From: DATJGR01 sp032124855 | Lineage (GTDB): Bacteria; Pseudomonadota; Gammaproteobacteria; Pseudomonadales; Azotimanducaceae | Direction of reading: 5' to 3' | NCBI GenBank assembly: GCA_032124855.1 | Contig: JAQBCT010000108.1 | Location: 1 to 7,202 of the forward strand | Length of the DNA: 7,202 bases | Part shown: one piece after another, positions 1 to 6,984 of the stretch | Layout of the letters: each line of letters starts with the position of its first letter | Position numbering within the stretch: position 1 is the stretch's first letter | Translations under genes and position numbers: made by a program | Notes under the pieces: generated by a model | Databases searched by the model: none | The model's input: the letters and a program-made list of their open reading frames with translations, nothing else | Told to the model about the DNA's origin: nothing

Positions 1-879
1 GCAGACCAGGCCGCCGCCGAGCGCGCGCTGGGCATCGCGCATCTCAGTCCCGCGCAGCAGCACCTGTGGGCGCTCGTGAATAAAGGTGCCGACTTCGTCG
101 CCTGCATGACGCATGAGCCCGAAGCAGTGCAGGCGGGCGCGCTGATCGAGGTGCTGCTCGACGAAGCGCTGGGTGCGGGCTGGAACCATCTGAGCTTCAT
201 CTCCAACATTTCCTTTCCCAACTGCCATCCGCAGGGGCTGCATCAGGATCAGTCGCTGCTCGCGCCGTATCACTTCGCCGGTGCGCCGGTGCTGGTGAAT
301 ACGGTGTACATCCTGCAGGACGTTAATGAGGTCAACGGTGGGACCTTGATCATTCCCGGATCGCACAAAGCCCAGGATGCGCGCGACGGGACGTTCGGTG
401 CGTTGCCGCCTGCCATCAATCTGGAGGCCGCGGCCGGCACGATCATGTTGATGGATGGCCGCGTCCTGCACGGCGGTGCGGTGAATCGCTCCGACAAGCT
501 GCGCTACATCCTCACCAACTCGGTGGTGCGCCCGTGGGTGCGCCAGCAGGAAAATTTTCTGCTCACCATCCGCCCCGAAGTGCTGGCAGCCGCCAACGAG
601 AAATTTCTGTGGCGCGCCGGCTTTCAGGCGACCGCGACGCGCAACATGGTGGAAGGCTATGGCTACTTCGGTAACGGCAAGCAGGGCGATCCCAACGGCG
701 CGTTGGTGCATGTTCGCAACGCAATGGACCACGGCGGCTATCACCACATCGGCGAGCTGTCGATGCGCCATCTCGACGACGTGGATCTGACGCGCTTCAC
801 CCAGACGCAGATACAGACACATGAAACCGTCCGCTCGGACGGTTATCGTAGGCGTCTGAAAGCCATCGGCAAGACTTGA
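1..879 (+). CDS. Phytanoyl-CoA dioxygenase (PhyH) family oxygenase, 5' end outside window
   Basis: Probable non-heme Fe(II)/2-oxoglutarate-dependent oxygenase of the PhyH family, a cytosolic hydroxylase type. The frame is open from base 1, so 292 residues are visible and the true start lies upstream. Counting from base 1, the iron-binding H-x-D motif is H81-Q82-D83 in LHQDQ, the distal histidine is H157 in VLHGG, and R168 in KLRYILTNS fits the 2-oxoglutarate-binding arginine. The stretch NGGTLIIPGSHK (about 113-124) is the usual strand between these motifs. The first in-frame start-like codon, GTG at 76, falls inside the conserved LWALVNKG region and is not a credible start; perhaps 40-60 residues are missing. 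The amidohydrolase gene begins 40 bases after the stop, consistent with an operon. PhyH relatives act on many substrates besides phytanoyl-CoA, so family is firm and substrate unknown. Confidence 0.9.
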   Translation, partial: ADQAAAERALGIAHLSPAQQHLWALVNKGADFVACMTHEPEAVQAGALIEVLLDEALGAGWNHLSFISNISFPNCHPQGLHQDQSLLAPYHFAGAPVLVNTVYILQDVNEVNGGTLIIPGSHKAQDARDGTFGALPPAINLEAAAGTIMLMDGRVLHGGAVNRSDKLRYILTNSVVRPWVRQQENFLLTIRPEVLAAANEKFLWRAGFQATATRNMVEGYGYFGNGKQGDPNGALVHVRNAMDHGGYHHIGELSMRHLDDVDLTRFTQTQIQTHETVRSDGYRRRLKAIGKT

Positions 880-907
880 TACTGGCCGGGCAATAGTCCC
901 ATAAAAC

Positions 908-913
908 AGAGGG
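908..913 (+). promoter_or_regulatory. Ribosome binding site for the amidohydrolase
   Basis: AGAGGG lies six bases before the ATG at 920. It supports that start over the next in-frame ATG at 932. Confidence 0.6.
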
Positions 914-919
914 TTACAA

Positions 920-2611
920 ATGACTCATGACATGATCATCACAGGCGGAACGGTCATCGACGGTACCGGCGCGGCCGGGGTGAGGGCCGATGTGGCCATC
1001 GACGACGGACGCATCACACGCGTCGGCGATCTGACGGGCACCACCGCCGCGAAGACCCTCGATGCCACCGGCAAACTCGTGACGCCGGGCTTTGTCGATC
1101 TGCATACGCATCTCGATGCGCAAGTGGGTTGGGATCCGCAGTTGCGTTCCAGCTCGTTTCACGGTGTCACCACTGCGCTGATCGGTAACTGCGGCGTCAC
1201 CTTCGCACCGGTTGCCGTGAAGAATCGCCGCTACCTCGCCGAGCTGATGGAAGCCGTCGAAGACATTTCCGCTGACGCCATCATGGACGGGCTGCCGTGG
1301 ACGTGGACCAGCTACGGCGGCTACCTTGACGCCATTCAGTCGCTGCGTCCTGCGCTGAACATGGTTGGGCTGGTAGGACATTCCTCGGTGCGGTTCGAAG
1401 CCATGGGCGACCATGGTCTGGATGAAGGCGTGCAGGCCAACGCCGATGAGCTGGCGCATATCGTGAAGCTGGTGCGCGATTCCGTGGCCGAAGGCGCGGT
1501 GGGTTTTTCCACGTCGCGATTCCTCGGCCACAAAGTGCCCGATGGCCGTCTCACCCCTGGCACGTTTGCGGATCTGCGCGAAACCGAGGCCATCCAGCGC
1601 GCCGTAGTGGAAGGCGGCGGCGTCGGCGGACTGTTTCAGGCCGCGCCGGATTTTCAGAAGCGCTTCGAGACTGAACTTGCGATGTTCGAACGCGGCGCGG
1701 AGCTTGGCTGTCAGGTGCTGTTCTCGGGCGGAGCAGGGTCCAAGGGTGATGGCGGTGTGTCGCGCTTCAGCGAATTCCTCGATCGCCATAATGCTGCGGG
1801 CCGACGCATCACCGGGATCTGTCACACGCGCCCGAGTGGATCGCTATTCGGCCTGGCGAAGGCTTCGCCGTTCCGTACGCGCGCGTGGAAGGCACTGATG
1901 GAACTGCCCACCATTGCCGACCGGTACGCTGCGATGCGCTACCCGGCGACGCGCGCCGAACTGATCAGTCAGGCGAAAGCCTCGGGCTTTCGCGTGCCAC
2001 CGGAGCTGTTGCATCCGCTGGGCACCGGCGTGACACCCGACTACGACCTCGATCGCAAGGCGAACCTCGCCCAACTGGCGCAGCTGTCTGGCCAGGATCC
2101 GGTAGACGTGTACGTCGAGCGGCTGCTCGCTTCCGAGGGACGCGAGTTGTTCAATCTGTGGGCGTTCGGCGGCACCCTGGAAAATCAGTGGCAATACATG
2201 CGCATGCCGCATTGCGTGCCCATGCTCGCAGACACCGGCGCGCACGTCGGACTTCTGATCGATGCCGACTCGCCAACATTTCTGTTGAGTGAGCTGACGC
2301 GCAAGCGCGGCATATTCACATTGCCGGAAGCAGTACATCGCATCACCAGCCAGTCCGCCAAAGTGCTGGGACTGAAGCAGCGCGGCGAAATCCGCGAGGG
2401 CTGGCATGCGGATCTGAATGTCATCGACTACGACAACCTGGAAACACGCCAACCCGAACTGGTGCACGACTTTCCGCACAACGGTGCGCGCTTCATCGTT
2501 GAGAGCCAGGGCTACGACGCGACCATCGTGGCGGGGCGCGTGGTGGTGGCGAACGGCCATCACACCGGGCAGCGCCCGGGTACTGTGATTCGAGAGTTCC
2601 AGCGCGGTTGA
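920..2611 (+). CDS. N-acyl-D-amino-acid deacylase-like amidohydrolase (COG3653 type)
   Basis: A 563-residue TIM-barrel amidohydrolase related to N-acyl-D-amino-acid deacylases and D-aminoacylase, enzymes that hydrolyse the amide bond of N-acylated D-amino acids. The N-terminus (1-56) is the typical small beta-domain with IITGGTVIDGTG and VTPGFVDLHTHLD. The metal motif H62-T-H64 is present, as is the family cysteine C91 in GNCGVTFAP. D438 in ADTGAHVG is the best candidate for the catalytic aspartate. The C-terminus (about 465-563) has LPEAVHRITSQSAKVLGL and GEIREGWHADLNVID, the standard closing beta-domain. The HMR and SHHK motifs that carry two more zinc ligands in characterised D-aminoacylases are not seen: the matching places read LFQAA (about 238-242) and LFSGG (about 267-271). 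No signal peptide is seen, so it is probably cytosolic. Substrate assignment is therefore uncertain; another amide, cyclic amide or carbamate is possible. Confidence 0.88.
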   Translation: MTHDMIITGGTVIDGTGAAGVRADVAIDDGRITRVGDLTGTTAAKTLDATGKLVTPGFVDLHTHLDAQVGWDPQLRSSSFHGVTTALIGNCGVTFAPVAVKNRRYLAELMEAVEDISADAIMDGLPWTWTSYGGYLDAIQSLRPALNMVGLVGHSSVRFEAMGDHGLDEGVQANADELAHIVKLVRDSVAEGAVGFSTSRFLGHKVPDGRLTPGTFADLRETEAIQRAVVEGGGVGGLFQAAPDFQKRFETELAMFERGAELGCQVLFSGGAGSKGDGGVSRFSEFLDRHNAAGRRITGICHTRPSGSLFGLAKASPFRTRAWKALMELPTIADRYAAMRYPATRAELISQAKASGFRVPPELLHPLGTGVTPDYDLDRKANLAQLAQLSGQDPVDVYVERLLASEGRELFNLWAFGGTLENQWQYMRMPHCVPMLADTGAHVGLLIDADSPTFLLSELTRKRGIFTLPEAVHRITSQSAKVLGLKQRGEIREGWHADLNVIDYDNLETRQPELVHDFPHNGARFIVESQGYDATIVAGRVVVANGHHTGQRPGTVIREFQRG

Positions 2612-2616
2612 CCGTC

Positions 2617-2620
2617 GGAG
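2617..2620 (+). promoter_or_regulatory. Weak ribosome binding site for the flavin monooxygenase
   Basis: GGAG ends ten bases before the ATG at 2631, within the 19-base gap after the amidohydrolase stop. The match is short and the spacing long, so translational coupling to the upstream gene is plausible. Confidence 0.4.
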
Positions 2621-2630
2621 TCGTGCGGCG

Positions 2631-3980
2631 ATGACCAAACAGATTCTGCTGAATGCATTCAGCATGAATTGCGTAGGGCATCAAGCGAGCGGCCTGTGGC
2701 GGCATCCGCGCGACCGCTCCCGCGAATACACCTCGATTGCGCACTGGCAGGATCTGGCGGCTACGCTGGAGCGCGGCCTGTTCGATGGTGTGTTTCTGGC
2801 CGATGTCAGCGGCGTGTATGACGTGTACGGGGCGTCACCCGACGCTGCGCTGCGCACGGCCATGCAGGTGCCGGCCAACGATCCGTATTTGATCATTCCT
2901 GTCATGGCCGCTGTCACACAGCACCTCGGTTTCGGTGTCACCGGTTCGATCCCTTACGAACCGCCGTACGCATTCGCGCGACGCATGTCGACGCTGGACC
3001 ATCTCACCCAAGGGCGCATCGCGTGGAACGTGGTCACCGGCTATCTCGACAGCGCCGCCAAGGCGGTGGGTATGACACAGCAGACGACCCACGACGAGCG
3101 CTATGAGATTGCAGATGAGTATGTGGAGCTGGTCTACAAGCTTTGGGAAGGCAGCTGGGAAGATGACGCGGTGCGCTTCGATCGAGGCCGCGGCATATTC
3201 GCCGACCCGGCGAAGGTCCATGCGATCTCGCATGAGTGGAAGTTCTTCAAGCTCGATGCGATCCACCTGTGTGAACCGTCGCCGCAGCGCACGCCGGTGA
3301 TCTTTCAGGCCGGCGCGTCTGCGAAGGGACAGGCATTCGCAGCCCGCCACGCCGAGTGTGTATTCATTGGCGCCGCCAATACCACGGCAACGGCGTCGCT
3401 GGTCAAGCGGCTGCGTGAACAGGCCGTCGCCGGGGGTCGCCGCGCGGAGGATTTGAAAATATTTGCATTGCTTGCGGTCATCGTTGATGACACGGATGCC
3501 GCCGCGCGCGCGCGCTTCGAAGACTATCGCGACTACGCGCTGCACGATGGATCGCTTGCCTTGCTGTCGGGTTGGACGGGCGTCGATCTGGCGCAGTTTG
3601 CGTTGGATGAGCGCGCAGAAAATGTCTCCAGTGAAGCGATCCAGAGCGCGATGTCCGCCGTGGGCAGCAAGACAGTGCGGCAGTGGGGTGAATCGCTGGC
3701 CGTAGCGGGGGGTGCGCACGTGATCACAGGCTCGCCCGTCACAGTCGCGGATCAGCTGCAGCACTGGATGGATGAAACGGATCTCGATGGCTTCAATCTC
3801 GCCTACACCGTCGTGCCGGAATGCTTCGACGATTTCGTATCGAAGGTGGTACCGGAGCTGCAGAACCGCGGCATCTACAAGACGGCCTACACGCGGGCAA
3901 CGCTGCGGCATAAGTTGTTCGGGCGCGGCGACCGCTTGCGTGCCCCGCATCCCGCAGCGTCTGTCAGGATAAGATCGTGA
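2631..3980 (+). CDS. LLM-class flavin-dependent monooxygenase, NtaA/SnaA/DszA/DmoA group
   Basis: A 449-residue luciferase-like monooxygenase of the group containing nitrilotriacetate (NtaA), EDTA, pristinamycin (SnaA), dibenzothiophene sulfone (DszA) and dimethylsulfide (DmoA) monooxygenases. These use FMNH2 from a separate reductase plus oxygen to cleave C-N or C-S bonds or hydroxylate. The N-terminus has MTKQILLNAFSMNCVGHQ, followed by SREYTSIAHWQDLAATLE (30-47) and FDGVFLADVSGVYDVYG (51-67). The group core is GRIAWNVVTGYLDSAAKAVG (128-147) and HDERYEIADEYVELVYKLWE (154-173). PVIFQAGAS (222-230) is the conserved late strand, and the C-terminal LRHKLFGRGDRL (425-436) is also typical. The length is normal, so it appears intact. 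The GYLDSAAKAVG variant replaces the commoner TSxxxxAARNFG and may mark a subgroup. No flavin reductase gene is in the window. It follows the amidohydrolase by 19 bases, probably in one operon. The substrate is not predictable. Confidence 0.9.
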   Translation: MTKQILLNAFSMNCVGHQASGLWRHPRDRSREYTSIAHWQDLAATLERGLFDGVFLADVSGVYDVYGASPDAALRTAMQVPANDPYLIIPVMAAVTQHLGFGVTGSIPYEPPYAFARRMSTLDHLTQGRIAWNVVTGYLDSAAKAVGMTQQTTHDERYEIADEYVELVYKLWEGSWEDDAVRFDRGRGIFADPAKVHAISHEWKFFKLDAIHLCEPSPQRTPVIFQAGASAKGQAFAARHAECVFIGAANTTATASLVKRLREQAVAGGRRAEDLKIFALLAVIVDDTDAAARARFEDYRDYALHDGSLALLSGWTGVDLAQFALDERAENVSSEAIQSAMSAVGSKTVRQWGESLAVAGGAHVITGSPVTVADQLQHWMDETDLDGFNLAYTVVPECFDDFVSKVVPELQNRGIYKTAYTRATLRHKLFGRGDRLRAPHPAASVRIRS

Positions 3981-3990
3981 AACGTATCAA

Positions 3991-3996
3991 AAGGAG
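3991..3996 (+). promoter_or_regulatory. Strong ribosome binding site for the universal stress protein
   Basis: AAGGAG sits eight bases before the ATG at 4005. It is the best Shine-Dalgarno in the window and decides the start of this gene. Confidence 0.75.
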
Positions 3997-4004
3997 TTCC
4001 AGCG

Positions 4005-4958
4005 ATGGCCGCTGAAAAACCGTGGGCAAAAATTCTCGTCGCCGTTCGTGATCCCGGCGAGCGCAAGCAGATCGCCATCCGAAAAGCCGCGCGCATCGCC
4101 TCGGCGAGCGGTGCCGCGATCACGCTTTTCCATGCGTTCTCCCGACCGCAGCGTTCGGCAAGTGAGATGGCGCTCGACCCGGAGGTGATCCTGCGCAAAG
4201 TTGCGAAGTTGCGGCGCGACGAATTGCTGAAGCTCGCGCGGAGCCTGCGCACCGCGGGTCTGAAGGTCGCATGTGAGGTGGTGTGGGATTTCCCGCCGGC
4301 ACACGCGATCGTGCGCCAGGTGCTCAAGAGCAAACCGGATCTGGTGGTTGCCGAGTCGCATCGTCATTCGCGCGTGGCGCGCTGGTTTCTGGCCAACTCC
4401 GACTGGGATCTGATTCGAGAATGTCCGTGCCCAGTGTGGTTCGTGAAGCAGGAACGCTTCGCCAGGAAGCCATTGATCCTCACGGCCATTGATCCGACAC
4501 ATGCGCATGCCAAGCCGTCCGGTCTGGATGAGGCGCTGCTGCGCTCGGCGACGGCCGTGACGCGTTTGGTGGGCGGACGCATCGCCATGATCCATGTGGA
4601 TCCGCGCGGTCCCCGGCAATTGCTGAATTTGAGACCGACCGGCAAGTATCCCGAGCAGGATGTCGTGCCGCCCAAGACCATGGCGGCCATCGAGCGACTC
4701 GGCAAGCGCCATGGCGTGGCCGCCGATGCCTGCGTCGTAGCCAGCGGCACACCAGCCGATGTTCTCACCGCGACCACCGCAGAAATGAAGGCAGATCTGC
4801 TGGTGATGGGCGCGATATCACGCAGCGGGCTCAGCCACTTCCATATCGGCAACACAGCCGAAGCGGTGATTGACGCCGTGAACTGCGATGTGCTGATCGT
4901 CAAGCCACGCCAGTTCAAAACAGCGGTGCCGCGCAAGCCGGCGCACCTGCCAGCGTAG
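4005..4958 (+). CDS. uspE: Tandem-domain universal stress protein, UspE-like
   Basis: A 317-residue cytosolic protein with two universal stress domains, close to the length of E. coli UspE (about 316). Domain 1 (about 7-148) opens with WAKILVAVRDP and ends with NSDWDLIRECPCPVWFVK (131-148), a pattern characteristic of UspE first domains. Domain 2 (about 155-301) opens with KPLILTAIDP and ends with ADLLVMGAISRSGLSHFHIG (263-282), then NTAEAVID and CDVLIVKP. The glycine-rich loop G269-x5-G275-x6-G282-N-T resembles the nucleotide-binding loop of the family but is not the canonical Gx2Gx9G(S/T), and domain 1 has no such loop. UspE-type proteins are linked to oxidative stress, motility and aggregation in enterobacteria; that role is knowledge of the family, not seen here. 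The gene starts 24 bases after the monooxygenase, so it may share its transcript or use an internal promoter. Confidence 0.88.
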   Translation: MAAEKPWAKILVAVRDPGERKQIAIRKAARIASASGAAITLFHAFSRPQRSASEMALDPEVILRKVAKLRRDELLKLARSLRTAGLKVACEVVWDFPPAHAIVRQVLKSKPDLVVAESHRHSRVARWFLANSDWDLIRECPCPVWFVKQERFARKPLILTAIDPTHAHAKPSGLDEALLRSATAVTRLVGGRIAMIHVDPRGPRQLLNLRPTGKYPEQDVVPPKTMAAIERLGKRHGVAADACVVASGTPADVLTATTAEMKADLLVMGAISRSGLSHFHIGNTAEAVIDAVNCDVLIVKPRQFKTAVPRKPAHLPA

Positions 4959-4959
4959 C

Positions 4960-4980
4960 GCGTATACGCCGCGCGCGTAT
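4960..4980. repeat. Small palindrome and inverted repeat after the uspE-like gene
   Basis: GCGTATACGC at 4960-4969 is a perfect 10-base palindrome starting two bases after the uspE-like stop. ATACGC (4964-4969) can also pair with GCGTAT (4975-4980) across a five-base loop. GCGTA occurs three times in this stretch (4953, 4960, 4975). No T-run follows, so it is a poor intrinsic terminator. It could be an operator or chance in GC-rich DNA. Confidence 0.3.
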
Positions 4981-4987
4981 TCAAGAC

Positions 4988-5016
4988 CTGACGCCACGGC
5001 ATTGCGGGGCTAACAT
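4988..5016 (+). promoter_or_regulatory. Candidate sigma-70-type promoter for tyrS
   Basis: CTGACG (4988-4993, four of six matches to TTGACA) and TAACAT (5011-5016, four of six to TATAAT) are separated by exactly 17 bases. Transcription would begin near 5023, giving a leader of about 27 bases before the ATG at 5050. The match is modest. Confidence 0.35.
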
Positions 5017-5049
5017 CTGATTTCTGTCGCAGTACGAACTCCGCCGACC

Positions 5050-6264
5050 ATGGAACATCCCGTCACCGATCGTGTCATGCACGCCTTGGCCGTCACCAAG
5101 CGCGGCTGCGATGAACTGCTGCCGGAGGCCGATTGGGTGGCGAAGCTCGCGCGCGCGGAGGCCACCGGCGTGCCACTGCGCGTGAAACTCGGACTCGATC
5201 CCACGGCGCCCGATCTGCACATCGGCCACACAGTCGTGCTCAACAAACTGCGGCAACTGCAGGATCTGGGACACGTCGTCATCTTTCTGGTGGGCGACTT
5301 CACATCGATGATCGGCGATCCGTCGGGCCGCAACACCACGCGCCCGCCGCTGACGCGTGAAGAAATCGAGTTGAACGCGACGACCTATTTCGACCAGGCG
5401 AAGCTGGTGCTGGACGAATCGAAAACCGAGATCCGCTACAACTCCGAGTGGTGTGATGCGCTGGGCGCGCGCGGCTTGATCGAACTCGCGTCGCGCTACA
5501 CGGTGGCCCGCATGATGGAGCGCAACGACTTCAGCGAACGATTCAAAGCCAACACGCCCATCAGCGTGCACGAATTCCTGTATCCACTGGTGCAGGGTTA
5601 CGACTCCGTAGCGCTGAAATGCGATCTCGAGCTGGGCGGCACCGACCAGAAATTCAATCTGCTCATGGGGCGGACGCTGCAGGGTGAGTATGGCCAGGAG
5701 CCGCAGTGCATCCTGACCATGCCGTTATTGGAAGGTCTCGATGGTGTGGAGAAGATGTCCAAGAGCAGGGGCAACAGCATCGGCATCACGGAAGCACCGA
5801 ACGAGATGTTCGCGAAACTGCTGTCCATCAGCGATCCGATGATGTGGCGATATTTCGATCTGCTGAGTTTTCGGGATGCAGAGGAAATTGCAGCGTTGCA
5901 ACGCGCTGTGGCAGACGGTCGCAACCCGAAGCAAGTCAAGGTGCTGCTGGCCAAGGAGATCACCGCGCGGTTTCACGGTGCCGCGGCCGCTGATGCCGCG
6001 GAGCGGGATTTCGAGCTGCGCGCGCGCGGCGGCATTCCGGATGAGATCGACGCCGTGGCGCTGCACGGAGCACCACTTTCCATCGGCGTGGTGTTGAAGC
6101 AGGCAAATCTCACGACGTCTACCGGTCAGGGGCTGCGTTTGATCGACGGCCACGGTGTGAAGGTAGACGGTGTCGTAGTCGCGGACCGCCAGGCGACGCT
6201 CGCCGCCGGAACGTATGTCGTTCAGGTCGGCAAGCGTAAATTCGTGCGCGTGACCCTGGATTGA
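5050..6264 (+). CDS. tyrS: Tyrosyl-tRNA synthetase, type 2
   Basis: Cytosolic class I aminoacyl-tRNA synthetase that activates tyrosine with ATP and charges tRNA-Tyr, an essential step of translation. The 404 residues match the type 2 bacterial enzymes (about 400). The ATP motif HIGH is at 57-60 within KLGLDPTAPDLHIGH, and the second signature KMSKS is at 235-239, where E. coli-type enzymes carry KFGKT. FLVGDFTSMIGDPSGR (79-94), QGYDSVALKCDLELGGTDQK (182-201, tyrosine and tRNA region) and LLMGRTLQ follow. An S4-like RNA-binding tail occupies about 342-402 (VVLKQANLTTSTGQGLRLID, then GKRKFVRV). All catalytic motifs are intact. The start at 5050 fits the family N-terminus (VMHALAVTKRGCDELLP), though no Shine-Dalgarno precedes it. 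The gene ends 24 bases from the stop of the oppositely directed LLM oxidoreductase. Confidence 0.97.
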   Translation: MEHPVTDRVMHALAVTKRGCDELLPEADWVAKLARAEATGVPLRVKLGLDPTAPDLHIGHTVVLNKLRQLQDLGHVVIFLVGDFTSMIGDPSGRNTTRPPLTREEIELNATTYFDQAKLVLDESKTEIRYNSEWCDALGARGLIELASRYTVARMMERNDFSERFKANTPISVHEFLYPLVQGYDSVALKCDLELGGTDQKFNLLMGRTLQGEYGQEPQCILTMPLLEGLDGVEKMSKSRGNSIGITEAPNEMFAKLLSISDPMMWRYFDLLSFRDAEEIAALQRAVADGRNPKQVKVLLAKEITARFHGAAAADAAERDFELRARGGIPDEIDAVALHGAPLSIGVVLKQANLTTSTGQGLRLIDGHGVKVDGVVVADRQATLAAGTYVVQVGKRKFVRVTLD

Positions 6265-6280
6265 GTGTGGTCGCTGGCTG

Positions 6281-6297
6281 CGCGGCGCTCAGCCGCG
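6281..6297. terminator. Possible bidirectional hairpin between convergent genes
   Basis: CGCGGC (6281-6286) pairs with GCCGCG (6292-6297) around a five-base loop GCTCA. It lies between the convergent tyrS and LLM genes and overlaps the stop codon of the latter. There is no T-tract on either strand, and such stems are common in GC-rich DNA, so function as a terminator is only a possibility. Confidence 0.2.
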
Positions 6298-6984
6298 GGC
6301 GGCCGGCGCGATGCGCTCACCAAATTCACTGAGGCGATCGAGTCCACCGGGGCCGGCGAAGAAGAATGCCGGGACCATGATCCGACCCACGCCCAGCGCC
6401 GCCATTTGCTCCACCCCTGCAACCGGCTCCGCCATCTGAATGCCGAACATCGCATTGATCTCGATGCTGGCGGGGTCGCGATCGGCGCGCTCGGCCGCGG
6501 TGCGCAGGCGCGTGATCAGTTTGCCCAGCCGGTCGGCGTCGCCTTCGCCAGGGAAGTAACCGTCGGCGATACGCACCGCACGGTTGATCGCTGCGTCGCT
6601 GTCGCCCCCCACCAGAACCGGAATCGACTTCTGCACCGGGCGCGGGCTGCACGTCGCGGGCGGGAAGTCGACGAATTCGCCATGGAACTCTGCGTGCGGG
6701 CCGGCCCACAGCGCGCGCATGGCGGCGATGTATTCATCGTTGCGCGCGCCACGCCGCTCCCATGGCACACCCAGCGAATCGAATTCCTCGCGCATCCAGC
6801 CAACGCCGAGCCCCAGTTCCACGCGACCGCCGGATAAACGATCCAGGGTTGCGAGCTCCTTGGCCAGAATCAGCGGATTGCGCTGCGGCACGATCAGAAT
6901 GCAGGTGCCCAGGCGCAAGGTCGGCGCGGCGGCAGCGGCGAACGCCAGCCAGATCAGCGGATCGGGAATGGGCGTATCGGGGAC
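6289..6984 (-). CDS. LLM-class F420-dependent-type oxidoreductase, N-terminus missing
   Basis: The visible 231 residues are the central and C-terminal part of a luciferase-like oxidoreductase of the type annotated as F420-dependent (TIGR03619-like). Recognisable segments in order are PDTPIPDPLIWLAFAAA, LRLGTCILIVPQRNPLILAK, ELATLDRLSGGRVELGLGVG, WMREEFDSLGVPWERRGAR, EFHGEFVDFPPATCSPRPVQ, PVLVGGDSDAAINRAVRIAD and a normal C-terminus ending RIAPAARG. Full members are usually near 280-300 residues, so about 50-60 N-terminal residues with the first barrel strand are absent. The frame stays open upstream to an ATG at 7087-7089, but those codons give an Arg/Ser/Gly-rich stretch unlike the family and lie antisense to a better coding frame, so homology is judged to end at about 6984. 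It belongs to a different LLM branch from the monooxygenase at 2631. Whether it uses F420 or FMN cannot be decided. It is broken at the junction, or fused there by assembly. Confidence 0.85.
   Translation of the reverse strand, partial: VPDTPIPDPLIWLAFAAAAAPTLRLGTCILIVPQRNPLILAKELATLDRLSGGRVELGLGVGWMREEFDSLGVPWERRGARNDEYIAAMRALWAGPHAEFHGEFVDFPPATCSPRPVQKSIPVLVGGDSDAAINRAVRIADGYFPGEGDADRLGKLITRLRTAAERADRDPASIEINAMFGIQMAEPVAGVEQMAALGVGRIMVPAFFFAGPGGLDRLSEFGERIAPAARG

Noticed and set aside
76..78. GTG as the start of the PhyH-family gene
   Set aside because: Conserved sequence (LWALVNKG) extends upstream of it and the frame is open to base 1, so the real start is outside the window.
914..1825. 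Open frame of 303 codons on the - strand opposite the amidohydrolase
   Set aside because: Composition is biased and the + strand frame carries all amidohydrolase motifs.
1844..2665. Open frame of 273 codons on the - strand spanning the end of the amidohydrolase
   Set aside because: Overlaps two motif-bearing genes and shows no recognisable domain.
2835..3950. Open frame of 371 codons on the - strand opposite the flavin monooxygenase
   Set aside because: Rich in Arg, His, Gly and Cys with no family motif; it is the antisense shadow of a well supported gene in GC-rich DNA.
3987..4712. Open frame of 241 codons on the - strand opposite the uspE-like gene
   Set aside because: Antisense shadow; the + strand frame has both stress domains and a strong ribosome binding site.
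4964..4980. Intrinsic terminator after the uspE-like gene
   Set aside because: The stem is only six bases and no T-run follows.
6265..6837. Open frame of 190 codons on the + strand directly after tyrS
   Set aside because: The opposite strand encodes clear LLM family sequence here, and this frame is rich in Arg, His and Ala without motifs.
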